NCBI GenBank assembly: GCA_025558095.1
Contig: JAIVFI010000023.1
Span: 310,001 to 374,000 of the forward strand
Direction of reading: 5' to 3'
Origin: Hyaloraphidium curvatum
Taxonomy: Eukaryota > Monoblepharomycota > Hyaloraphidiomycetes > Hyaloraphidiales > Hyaloraphidiaceae
DNA length: 64,000 bases
Shown: piece by piece, positions 1 through 9,974 of the stretch
Layout: every line of letters starts with the position of its first letter
Numbering within the stretch: the stretch's first letter is position 1
Notes under the pieces: model-generated
What the model saw: the letters and a program-made list of their open reading frames with translations, nothing else
The model's database searches: none
What the model was told of the DNA's origin: nothing
Translations under genes and position numbers: made by a program

Positions 1-2620
1 TCCGGCGCCCTTTTCCGCGCGCGCCAGTTCATCTCGGGTCGGGCGCCACCGATCGGAGACTGGAGACTTTCCAACGCGAAGAATGTTCACGGCGCCTTGG
101 CACGCGCGGTGGGAGCGCGGTGGGATGGGCGAAAGGTTCGGCCGACCATCGTCTGGCGACCGCGCTCGCCCGCGGTTGATTCTTTCCGCGATCCAGGTCG
201 ACTGTGCGCGGATTCATCCTCCTTTCCCCCCGATCGTCGTCACCGGACCTGATTACGTGACCTCGATAGCGCGGGCCCGTGGACTTGGCGTCTGGAGAGC
301 CGGACGCTCGAAGTTGCTGGACGAGTGTGAAGTGGAGCCTATTGCTGTGTAGGAAGGCCTCCGATCGCCCATCGGTTCGCCGTTCTAGCTTTCCACGTCC
401 ATCATCCGCCGAGATTGGCCGGCTTCGGCGCGTTCCGGGTACTGCGGGACCGTCCTCGTGTGTGAGCTGCTGCGCCTGCGAAAGAATCCGCGATACGACA
501 AAGATTTTGTTCCATCGCCAACCGTCGCGCATCCCACAACCCCTGGCCTCTCGCGACGTCTTTGAGCCCCGGAAAGCGTGGTTCTGCCCAAGATCAGCTC
601 CCTGCTTGCGCTGCTGGTCGCCGTCTGGGGCTGCTCTGCAGCCGCATCGCGACACGCGGGAACATGGTCTGGGGCGTGGCATCACGGCACGGCGTCGCAC
701 CCCTCATGGCGGCAGCCCGGGACCACGTCGAACAGGACCTTGTGCTTGCCATCTGCCTTGAGCACGCACGAGACGTCCTAACTGGCGTCGAACCGAGGGA
801 TCAGAATACCCGAAGCACGCCATTGCCGAGCAGGCACCGAGGCGCGGCGATCGCCTCGACCACTTCAGTGGTCTTCATCCCGCGCGAGTGTACGCAGAGC
901 AAGTTATACACCTCTACAGCGGTTTCTTGCCCTTCAAGCTCGAGAAACCCCCACAGGATTGATGATGCAGGTGCTTGACCGTTTTGGCTGGCAGCATTCC
1001 CTGCCCTCATCCACCGCCAACTCAATCGATACATCCATTCCGACATCCCCGATATAATATAGCACCCAAAAACTCGTGATAACCGGGCGGACATGGTCGG
1101 GAACGTGCTGTACTTTGCCCAGTCGTTTGTTCCATCACAGGGAGTCGCGCATCTGGACGATCCCTGCAGATACAAGCACTAGCAGTACAAGCAGTACACG
1201 CTTGCTTGTTGTCATCGCCCTGACTTGCAGAATGGATCTCAATCTCCATAGCTTTTGCCGTTCGGCCGGGCAACTCCGACCCTCCCCGAAGCATGGAGTA
1301 CGTACTTCCATGCTGGGTAGATCTACAATGGCGATAGTCAGCCAAAATGCTGTTACAGACATGCTGTATCTTTTTCGGGGCCCGTGGTGGCCGCAGCTTC
1401 TCACTTTCGGCTTGTCAAGTCGTTTCCGGTCCAACTCGCGCAATTCTAGCCGCCTGCGCGCCCCTCGGCAGAAGCGGGTTCCGCTTCAGCAAACTGCATT
1501 GTGCTGCGGTCATCCTGCGTTGGTAACCGAATCTGCATTGCATTTCCCTCGCCATGCTGCTTCATGCGTCACGCATTTTGCCACACGGCTCGAACCCGTT
1601 CCTGTCTGCGCCGTTACGTGCATCAGACCTGGACAAGGCCTCCCGATGCTCGATTCTGCTGTACCGTTATGTGGACGGTCCACCTCAATGGAGGGAATGA
1701 TGGCAGGTGTCATGATCAGGCGAGGAAAACTCAAGTTGTGGTTCAGAAATCCGAGCTACCGTCCCATCTATGCGTCTTGCTTGGTGCTGCACGCCTCCTT
1801 CGATTGCGTTGTAGGCACTTGGTTGATGATTTCTTCACGTTCAATGCGGCTGGAAGCAAACTCTGGGGCATGTCAAGACTCTGGTAACGTTGCCTACGAG
1901 AGGCGGAATTGGAGGCCATGAATACGGCACTTAACGGCAAGGAAGCCAGGAATCAGTCCCAACATGGATCATAATGACGCATAAAAATGGCTTTTTGAAC
2001 CGAAGCATCAGTGTCCAGTGTCTGTGCCGTAGCGAGAGTCAGCTTACGCTTCCACTTTGCAACATTCACAGCATCAATCACAATGACGAGCTTAGCATCC
2101 ACGTTTCCGACGGCTTCGGCTATCAGCGTAGGTTTCATGGCCCAACAGCTTCTCTCCCTCCCCAGCATGAGCAGGGAGATGCCGACTGTGACCTAGGTCG
2201 AATCAAGATCTTGCCATGGATCGCACCAGCGCGTGACAAGGTGCGTACCTCCTGCCACCGGCAATGGCAGTTTCAACAAGCCGGTTTGCTGTGCGTGATC
2301 ATCCTCGTCCAATAGACTGACGAGCTCCATGATCGCCGCGAGGAGGGGGGCTCAGTCTTCAAGCTGATGGAGTCAGGCATGGCCCTGTGCTGCGAAATTT
2401 TATTCAGCAGACCGAGAATTCCTCTCTGAAACGACGGTGGCGGCGCCTCGCTTTGACCCAGGCACAGGTGAGAGAAGGGTTAGTTGACTTGGTCCTCGGG
2501 CGGTGCTCGAGTGGTCCACGAGGACGTTCCCCGGCCCACGTCTACCGCTTCTGGTCCACGGCCACTGTTGACGGTCTACCATATGCACGAGTGGCCTACG
2601 CCGGGGTTTTCTGGTCTGCC
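1..2620. other. 2.6 kb without a supportable gene
   Basis: Open frames here are short, overlap on both strands, show no recognisable domain, and cannot be joined through plausible 50-70 nt introns into a conserved protein. Base composition is somewhat less GC-rich than the coding blocks to the right. I see no RNA gene or obvious repeat before about 2500. From about 2500 to 2620 there are degenerate copies of a GTCCACG-like word that lead into the tandem repeat at 2621. This may be intergenic sequence or decayed mobile-element sequence next to the transposase. Confidence 0.5.
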
Positions 2621-2737
2621 AAACCTGAAGCGGTCCACGACTGCGCGAACAGTTCACGGAAACCTGAAGCGGTCCACGACTGCGCGAACAGTTCACGGAA
2701 ACCTGAAGCGGTCCACGACTGGGCGAACGGTTCACGG
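2621..2737. repeat. Tandem repeat, three 39-bp units
   Basis: Three head-to-tail copies of a 39-bp unit start at 2621, 2660 and 2699. Each opens with AAACCTGAAGCGGTCCACGA. Units 1 and 2 appear identical and unit 3 carries a few substitutions (CTGGGCGAACGG in place of CTGCGCGAACAG). Looser copies of the GTCCACG core occur upstream at roughly 2510-2580. The period is a multiple of three, so the array stays open in a shadow frame, but I see no reason to call it coding. It lies about 70 bp beyond the stop codon of the transposase reading frame. Confidence 0.9.
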
Positions 2738-2808
2738 ATGCCCCAAAATTGTCTACGGCGATGCGCAGGTGGTTCACCGCCGCTGTTTCCGACTCGTATT
2801 AGCGTGTT

Positions 2809-5259
2809 TCACGCGGAACCGACATTTCGCCGACCCCACGGGGCATCTATGGCCGCTGCCGCGCGCTCTACGGTGCTCCAGAGGGCGGCAAGGAGCCGGG
2901 GTCCGAGCTTCGCCTCGCGCGGACCGGAGCGCCAGGACTTGGGAAGCCGGAGATATCCTTCAAACTGCCGCCGGCCCCGCTCGTTGAGGCTGCTCAGGAA
3001 GCGCACGGTCGTGTCGCCCGAATCGTGCGAGTAGCCACACAGTGCCGCCGCACGAACAAAGCGATCCGCGACTATTGCGATCTTGGCGCCAACTGATGTG
3101 CGGACGAGTCGCAAGACTGCCCGGAGGGACGGCCAGGCCGCATAGCGCCCGTCTGACGCCCACGGCGGGGTGCGTGCGCCCGAGGCGTCGGCCGCCCAGT
3201 GATCGGACCACTTGGACCTGAGCCTTTCGATGAAGCACCGGATTCTTTGCATCTCTGGGCTGGCCGCGAGCTGTTCGCTGCTCATTAAGGAGAATTGGCG
3301 CACGGCGGGTGCGCAGTAGCCGGCCGCAGCATCCACGAGGTCGGAACAGAACTCAATCCAAGCCTCGTCGCCTCCCGCGACGAGATGACGGACAAGCGCC
3401 TGCAGCCTGGCATCGAACGTTTCCGTCGAGTTCATGCCGTCGAGCTCCACGGGGGCAGCGTAGGAAATGCAGAGGTCGCGCAGGACGGCCGCCAGCTGCG
3501 GCCCGAGGCTGTGCGTAAAGGCCACGCGGAGATGGTTCAGGTCGGGCACTTCTGGATCGGAATCCACATATCTCTCCTGCCGCTGATGGATGTCCCGAGA
3601 ACCTTGCAACTCTTCTTGCCCGGACGCCCACGTTCGGTGTGGCCCCAGCAGCAGGTAGCCCCTCTTGTCGCAGTAGGCTCGCGGCAACTCCAGCACGAAG
3701 GCCCTGTAGCAATCTACGGCAAAGCGGATGCGCTGGGGTGCCCTTGACCGCGTGTCTGGACGGCTGCTGACAGGCTTGCCCTCCACCAGGTAGGAGCAGA
3801 ACCGGTCGAGATGCTTCTCCGAAATCAGAGCCAGCCGGCGCAGCACGTTCCCATCCGGCGCGATGCGGGCATCGATGAGGGCGCGGCGGAACCTCCCCAT
3901 CCACGGGTTGCGGCCCAGCTTGATCACATCCGTCACCAACCAGGCGAGGTCGAGTTCGCGGGGCAAGGAGCGGAATGAGTCGCAGATCCCCACAACAGCA
4001 GCCGCATGGAAGAGGGGAGAAGCGACGCAAGGACAGTGCGACGCTAAAGTAGGTGCAGGCGACCCCGAGATGGGAGCTGTGTCGGCACCGGCATGCCGGT
4101 CAGGCCCCGCAAAGTCGGCCGCTGCGGCAACGAGGCGGACATCCGACCAAGGAACAGGCAATGTGCCCAAAGAAAGTAGCCCTTCGGCGGCAACAAGCCG
4201 GGTGTATTCGGCCGCGCTGGCCTTGAAACAGTGATGGAAAATCTTCGAAAGATCCATGTCCGCGACCGCATCCACTGCGCGCTTGATCGAGGCGATGAGC
4301 TCCTCCTGCGTGGACGGGCAATCGGCCCTCACGCGGTGCTTGGTCATGGCAAAGAAGATCTCTGCGGGATTGAACTGCGGCGACTGGGGCCTCATGTAGG
4401 CGAGCGAAAGGTTGTTGGCGGAAGCCACCTCCCTTACCGCCTTGAACGACTTGGTGTTGGAGCAGTCGCGGTAAGTGACGGTGCCGTCGCGGGCCTTGCG
4501 CTTCAGCAGTGGCGGTCCGTGGAACCAGGCATTGTCAGCAATCACCGTCAGGGGCGCCGCCGCCCTTTCGGCGCCGCTCTCGCTGCTGTTCACCGTCCTG
4601 AGGAAGCCTACGAACCGATCGTTGTCCGTGGTTCCGTTGTGGATGATGTAGGACACCACGCAGCCCCGGTAGTTGCCAGGCCTGGGCACGGCAGAGATGC
4701 ACACCGCAAGCGTCGTCTTGGTACCCCTGTGCAGCGGTCTCTCGACGACTGCTTCGTCGCCCTTGCGCGCGTAGCCGTACCTGGGCCCGTCGTTCAGGTA
4801 GAACCCCGACTCGTCCAGCGCGGCCCTGTTGGCTGGCTCGCTAGCGAGAATCTGCTAGTGGAAAGCAATGTGCCTCTCCGGCTGCGCCGCAGCCTCGGAG
4901 CTGACGTATCTGACCTTCTTCCGCACGATGCCCTGCCTCCGCAGCACCGTGGAGACGTGCTGCTGAGTGACGGGCACACCGAACCTGGTTTCAAAGTCCT
5001 TCGCCAGTCGCGCCTGGGTGACCGTGACCCGCTCCAGGGCCTCCTTGGCCAACCATGCGGCCCGTTCAGGAGTGACTTTAAAGCTGGCCGGCGCCCGGCG
5101 GGGCTCCTTTTCCTGCGGGGCAGCAGCTGCTTCGGCCTGCCAGCGGAACAGGGTGCTGCGATTGATGCCAAAGAAACTGCAGATGTTCGGGACGGGGATT
5201 TCGAGCCCATTCTTCATGCCGAGGGCAACTTCCCGACGGTCCACGAGATGCCGGGTCAT
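2809..5259 (-). pseudogene. Tc1/mariner-IS630-type DDE transposase, interrupted by an in-frame TAG, with a long C-terminal extension
   Basis: The N-terminal part (5259 down to 4858) has a helix-turn-helix region (FGINRSTLFRWQ) followed by a second winged-helix-like segment (QQHVSTVLRR). A TAG at 4857-4855 then interrupts the frame. The same frame resumes directly with the first catalytic Asp (ALDESGFYLNDG), the second Asp (VIADNAWFHGP) and the third acidic residue (PQFNPAEIFF), so the DDE triad is intact apart from the stop. After the catalytic core (about 4110) the frame stays open for another ~430 codons to 2809, encoding a helical region I do not recognise. Usual family length is 330-400 aa, so this extension is odd. 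No inverted terminal repeats or TA duplication were found by eye. It is most likely an inactivated copy, although stop-codon readthrough or a sequencing error is possible. Confidence 0.75.
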
Positions 5260-5513
5260 CCGCGGGAGTTGTGTTCGTGATAATACGCTTCCGCAAGGTC
5301 CTAGTCTCGAGGTGGAACAGTAAAAGTAGTTGAGTGTGTGGATGGTGCTGCGTGGAAAGTCCCTTGCCCAGCAGAAGACGCGCTGGCAGTCGCGGTTACG
5401 TCGCCCGAACGCCGAATGCCGGGCGCGGCCAGCTCGCGGAGGGGCCGTAGCCTTTAAGCCATCGGAACCGTCGGGCGTTTGCGGGCCTGCCCCGTCCCCC
5501 CTCCCGCCCCGCC

Positions 5514-6488
5514 ATGCTGCCGTCAAACATCCGGACGGGCCCCGCCCCATTCAACCCCTCGCGCGCGTCGTATGCCGCGCTGTCGCCCGACGGCTCGTTC
5601 GGGCTGCCGTCCAGGCGGTCGTCGCGCGGCGTCGGCCTCGGCGGCTACCTCAGGCGGGCGCTGCACTTCCCGCAGATGGACTTCGACCTGGCGCTCTGGC
5701 AGATGCTGTACCTGTGCATAGCGCCGCGGAGGGTCTACCGCAACATCTACTACCACAAACGTGGGCAACAGCCGGCTCCGGCACCCCGGCGGCCGCGTAA
5801 CGTGCCCCCGCCCCCGCAGAGACGAAGAACCAGTGGGCGCGGGACGACCCCGCCTTCGTCGTGCTCCTCTCCCTCTTCCTCTCCCTGTGCGCGGTCGCCT
5901 ACGGGCTCGTGTACAAGGTCGGCGCCGTCGGCATGCTGCGGCTGATCCTGTACATGGTCGGCGTGGATTTCCTGGCCGTGGGCGCGGTCGTCGCGACCTT
6001 CAACTGGTGGGTCTCCCCGTCTGGCACCCCATCCGCCCGCTGACGCCTTCCCAGGCTCGTGACGAACCGCATGCTGCTCCGCACGCCGCTCCATTCCACG
6101 GAGCAGTCGGTCGAGTGGGCTTACGCCTTTGATGTGCACTGCAACTCCTTCTTCCCCATGTCCCTGGTGACGTACGTGCTGCAGCTGTGCTTCATCTCCA
6201 TCGTGACGCGGGACGGGTGGCTGAGCGCGTTCGTGGCGGACACGATGTACCTGGCGGCGGTCGCGTGGTACTGCTACGTCACCTTTTTGGGCTACAGCGG
6301 TGGGTTTCAACTGGCGGTTCTTCTCTTGCCGCCTTCTGACCCCCGCCCCCCCCTCAGCCCTGCCGTTCCTGAAGCACACGACCCTATACCTATACCCCAT
6401 CGCCCTCTTCTCCCTCACGTACGTGGTGCTGCTGGTCACGGGCATGAACCTGGGCGCGATCCTGCTGCGGGCGTATTTTGGGCAGTAG
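5514..6488 (+). CDS. UNC50: UNC50-family Golgi membrane protein, four exons
   Basis: The exons are 5514-5760, 5820-6006, 6055-6299 and 6358-6488, giving 269 aa (the human protein is 259). The splice sites were fixed by restoring conserved UNC50 sequence: YYHK-QTKNQWARDDPAF across intron 1, FNW-LVTNR across intron 2 and FLGYSA-LPFLK across intron 3. The start is the first ATG and gives an MLPS N-terminus like the animal protein. There are about five hydrophobic segments after the conserved FPQMDFDLALWQMLYLC motif. The family resides in the early secretory pathway/Golgi and is implicated in membrane traffic (GMH1 in yeast, receptor trafficking in nematodes). The introns are 48-59 nt and all have GTGGG donors. 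Confidence 0.93.
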
Positions 6489-6735
6489 CGGCGGCGGGAA
6501 CGAGGCCACTGTACATTGACGCACTGGAAAAATGGCTCGATTTCTGGAAGTGTCCGCTGCGGCCTTCGGTGTGAAATGTGATCTCCCCGACGGACGGTCG
6601 ACGCGACCAAACTTCCCCCCAAAGCAGAACCGTCCCCAGCCCTCTCCACCCCTCTCCCGCCCTCCTCACCCGCGCGCGGCGCTTCTTCTCTCCCGCTCCC
6701 CGCCGCCCCCGCCGCGCGCCCGCCCCCGCGCCGCC

Positions 6736-8446
6736 ATGGCCGCCACCGCGCAGCTCGCGCCCGCGCAGACCGTCGAGGAGGAGGAGGACGATGCCAACCC
6801 CGGCGGCCCGATGCCGGTCGAGCGGCTGGAGGTCAGTGTTGTCCCGCTGATGTGCCGGATGGCGGTTTGGAGCGGGGACAGCAGCGGAGGGGCCCGCGGG
6901 GCCCGTCGGTACGGGCGTCCCGGAGAGGGAGGGGCATCGGCACGCGGCGGGCCGGTGCCGCGCGAAGGATACCGATGGAATGTGCTGAGCGGCAGCGTTT
7001 AAAGCGGCGTGGCATGATTCGGGGCCGCTTGCGGGTGTTCTCGGGCGGACCGCTGACCCTCCCCTCCCACCGACCGGCAGGAGTTCGGCATCAGCATGGG
7101 CGAGATCAAGAAGCTCAAGGAGGCCGGCTTCGTCAGCATTGAGGGCGTGGCATACGCCAAGAAGGACCTGCTGACCAAGATCAAGGGCCTGAGCGAGGCC
7201 AAGGTGGACAAGATCATCGCAGAGGGTTGGCAACCCCCGCGCTCGCGGTCCGGCGAGATGCTGACCTTGCCGGCGTTACGCAGCGAGCAAGCTGGTGCCG
7301 ATGGGATTCACGACGGCGACGGAGTTTTACCAGCGGAGGATGGAGCTCGTGTGCATCCGCACGGGGTCGGTCGAGCTGGACAAGCTGCTCGGGGGCCGTG
7401 GGTTGCCTTGCGGATCCCTGGACTTGCCCGCTCATCCGAGTTCTACACAGATGGGGTCGAGACGGGTGCAATCACGGAGGTTTTTGGGGAGTTCCGGACG
7501 GGCAAAACGCAGCTGTGCCACACGCTGGCCGTGACCTGTCAGGTGGGTGCACCGCGCGCTCGCGAACAGCCGGCAGCCTCTGATGATCTACAATGCAGCT
7601 TCCGGGTTCGATGGGCGGCGGCGAGGGAAAGTGCCTGTACATCGACACGGAGGGCACATTCCGGCCGGAACGGCTGCTCTCGATCGCCCAGCGGTACGGA
7701 AGCCTGTCATTCCGCAGTCGCCTCTTTTCATGCCTTCATGCCATCTCCAGGTACAACCTGAACGGGGAGGAGGTTCTGGACAACATCGCGTACGCTAGGG
7801 CGCACAACACGGATCACCAGAGCGCGCTGCTGGTGCAGGCGGCGGCGATGATGCAGGACAGCAGGTAATCCGCCTCCGCAATCAAGTGGCCTGTGGGCAT
7901 CTTCTGACTGCGTCTTGTACCAGATACGCCCTTCTCGTCGTCGATAGCGCGACGTCGCTGTACCGCACGGACTACGCCGGACGAGGACAGCTCGCGGACC
8001 GGCAGGTGCACCTCGCCAAGTTTCTGCGGATGCTTCAGCGGCTTGCGGACGAGGTACTCCATCCGGTTCTCGAAGCGGCGTCGCGAAGGCTGACCGTTCC
8101 GCAGTTTGGCATCGCCGTCGTCATCACCAACCAGGTCGTCGCCCAGGTCGACGGCGCAGCGGGTATGTTCAACGCCGACCCCAAGAAACCCATCGGCGGC
8201 AACATCATGGCTCACGCATCCACCACCCGGTAAGCCCTGACGGCCTCGGTTCCAGCGGTGTAGCACTGACTGCTGCGACCCAGTCTCTACCTCAGGAAGG
8301 GCCGCGGCGAGAACCGGATATGCAAGATCTACGATTCACCCAACCTGCCGGAAGCCGAGTGCGCATTTTCGATCACGGTGAACGGGATCGACGATGCAAA
8401 GGAGGTGAGCTTTGGTTCTGCCCAGTCGCCGGCGTGCCTCGGCTGA
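6736..8446 (+). CDS. RAD51: RAD51 recombinase, nine exons
   Basis: The exons are 6736-6831, 7081-7225, 7284-7397, 7451-7542, 7599-7693, 7751-7864, 7924-8053, 8105-8229 and 8284-8446, giving about 357 aa. An acidic N-terminus leads into the helix-hairpin-helix region ([19 protein letters not shown]) and the RecA core. The core has Walker [10 protein letters not shown], Walker B-like [15 protein letters not shown]1-region GRGQLADRQ, and the L2 region around [14 protein letters not shown]. The protein forms the ATP-dependent nucleoprotein filament for strand exchange in homologous recombination. The ETGAITE sequence and overall match favour RAD51 over DMC1. Two details are uncertain: the exon 3/4 junction as drawn inserts one His in the LLGG-GVETG stretch, and the frame runs about 14 residues past the usual end (DDAKE) before the stop, so the last splice or end may differ. 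Confidence 0.92.
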
Positions 8447-8613
8447 TCCGCATCCCACCAAGTGATGGAGCTGGCTCGGACTACTAATGAATTGTATTGC
8501 TTTACGTCATACTACTTCTGTCTTTCTCTCCCGCCTCGATCGCAGCTGGCTCTGCGTGAGGGTCCTCGAATCTTGGTGGCCGAGAAAGCCAAACAATCCG
8601 CGCAAAATCCAAG

Positions 8614-9147
8614 ATGCCGTCCCGCGCCGTCTCCCTCAGCAGCCTCTCCTACTGCAACGAGAACTTGTCTTCGAAGTCGGGCCGGCTCCGCACCCGGGGC
8701 AGCGCGGCCTCCCTTGCTCGGCCTCGCCTGTCGATCAGCCTGGACAGCCTGGACTCGGCCGACTCTGCTCGCGCGGCCAAAGCCAGGGCCCTGAGCGGGC
8801 CGACCCAGGCTTCCGCCGAAGTGCAGCAGCCCATTAAGAAGCGTCGGCAGCGGAACCTGCTGCTGCGTGCGGGGCCCGGCCCGCGCGAAGCGGCAGCGGT
8901 CCTGGAGGCCGGGAAGCCGGCTAAGCAGCCCCGCAAGGCCAAGATTTCCTCGGCCGTCGCCCAGGCCATGCAGATGCTTCAGCAGACGGCCATCAGGACC
9001 CGGGATGAGGACGATGAGGTGCCCTCGCCGGTGCGGAGCGGCACCGCGAGGGTGGAGCGCAGCGACAGCCTCAGGAAGCTCAAGGACGAGGGCTCCGCGG
9101 TGCGCTCGCTGGCCAAGATGATGGACAGGGGCGGGAAGGCCCAGTGA
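8614..9147 (+). CDS. Unrecognised 177-aa basic, Ser-rich protein
   Basis: A single open frame of 177 codons lies 168 bp after RAD51. The protein is basic and low-complexity, with Ser/Asp runs (SLDSLDSADSARAAK), a bipartite-NLS-like KKRRQR patch near residue 75 and a short amphipathic stretch (SSAVAQAMQMLQQTAI). I recognise no domain. Codon composition resembles the surrounding genes and no better frame exists on the other strand, which supports it being real. It is probably nuclear and largely disordered, judging only from composition. Confidence 0.5.
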   Translation: MPSRAVSLSSLSYCNENLSSKSGRLRTRGSAASLARPRLSISLDSLDSADSARAAKARALSGPTQASAEVQQPIKKRRQRNLLLRAGPGPREAAAVLEAGKPAKQPRKAKISSAVAQAMQMLQQTAIRTRDEDDEVPSPVRSGTARVERSDSLRKLKDEGSAVRSLAKMMDRGGKAQ

Positions 9148-9974
9148 AGTCTGAATTTTGAAGCTCTCGTGGAAACCTATGTCGTATGCAAGTTGTTTCA
9201 TTGGCGCAGTTGTCATTGATGTCGTTGTCGCTTAATGCAATGTCTCTGTCTTCCAAACGCGGGCTGCAATCCATGCTTGAATCGACTCTTGCCCTCTCCG
9301 GATTGAAGTGGATTGAGACGACGGGTGCCGAAATCAGCAGGATTGCGGGGGGCCTCTCGTGGCCGATCATTGGGGCCAGGATTTGCTTGCTACAATTACT
9401 GGATCCACGTAATCAGCCGCGGTGAGTGCACAGCCGGGATAGCCGTCCGTTTCTCCAGGGTTTCGTTTGTCGCAGAGAGCTGTCGACGATGGACCGCGAA
9501 CCACGTTTCCAGGCGGCCAGGAAGTCATTTGCCATGAGAACCACCCGCCTCAGCTTCAAATCCAAATCCATTTGACGTCAGGTATCGGCCCATCTTGTGC
9601 TAACTCGTAACTCTCTTCGTTTGTGCGTTCTTTGGACGGAGTGTCTCCCATGCGGTCGATCTTGCCTCTCGAAGATCCTCCGGAAACGCTTAGGAAACAC
9701 AGAAAGCTAAGACGAGCCATGTAAAGTGCGGATGTCCCTCAGAAAACGACCCGACAATGGCGAAGGCAATCTATCAAGATGCTCCACCTTCTGAGATGGC
9801 CCTGAGTGCGCGAGTTCGCGTCAGGTGCGAATGCCGGTGGAGAGGTTCATTCTCTCCGCTACATTCAGAAAACTCCCAGCGACATCGCTTTGTGGAGCGG
9901 CGTTGCCTCCTGGACTTCATATCTGGCGTAGAAGCGGTCGATTTGCGTCGTGGACCGCGAACGCTCCGGGTGGA
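9148..9974. other. 827 bp intergenic region upstream of TRL1
   Basis: Nothing supportable was seen. Small open frames are interrupted and lack similarity to anything I recognise. The region is less GC-rich than its neighbours and must contain the TRL1 promoter. A short upstream exon of TRL1 cannot be excluded. Confidence 0.4.

Noticed and set aside
29-700. 223-codon open frame on the minus strand at the left edge
   Set aside because: Low-complexity Arg/Pro/Ser sequence with no domain, competing with similar frames on the other strand; typical of GC-rich non-coding DNA.
4231-5280. 349-codon plus-strand frame
   Set aside because: It lies antisense to the transposase, whose HTH and DDE motifs are clear on the minus strand.
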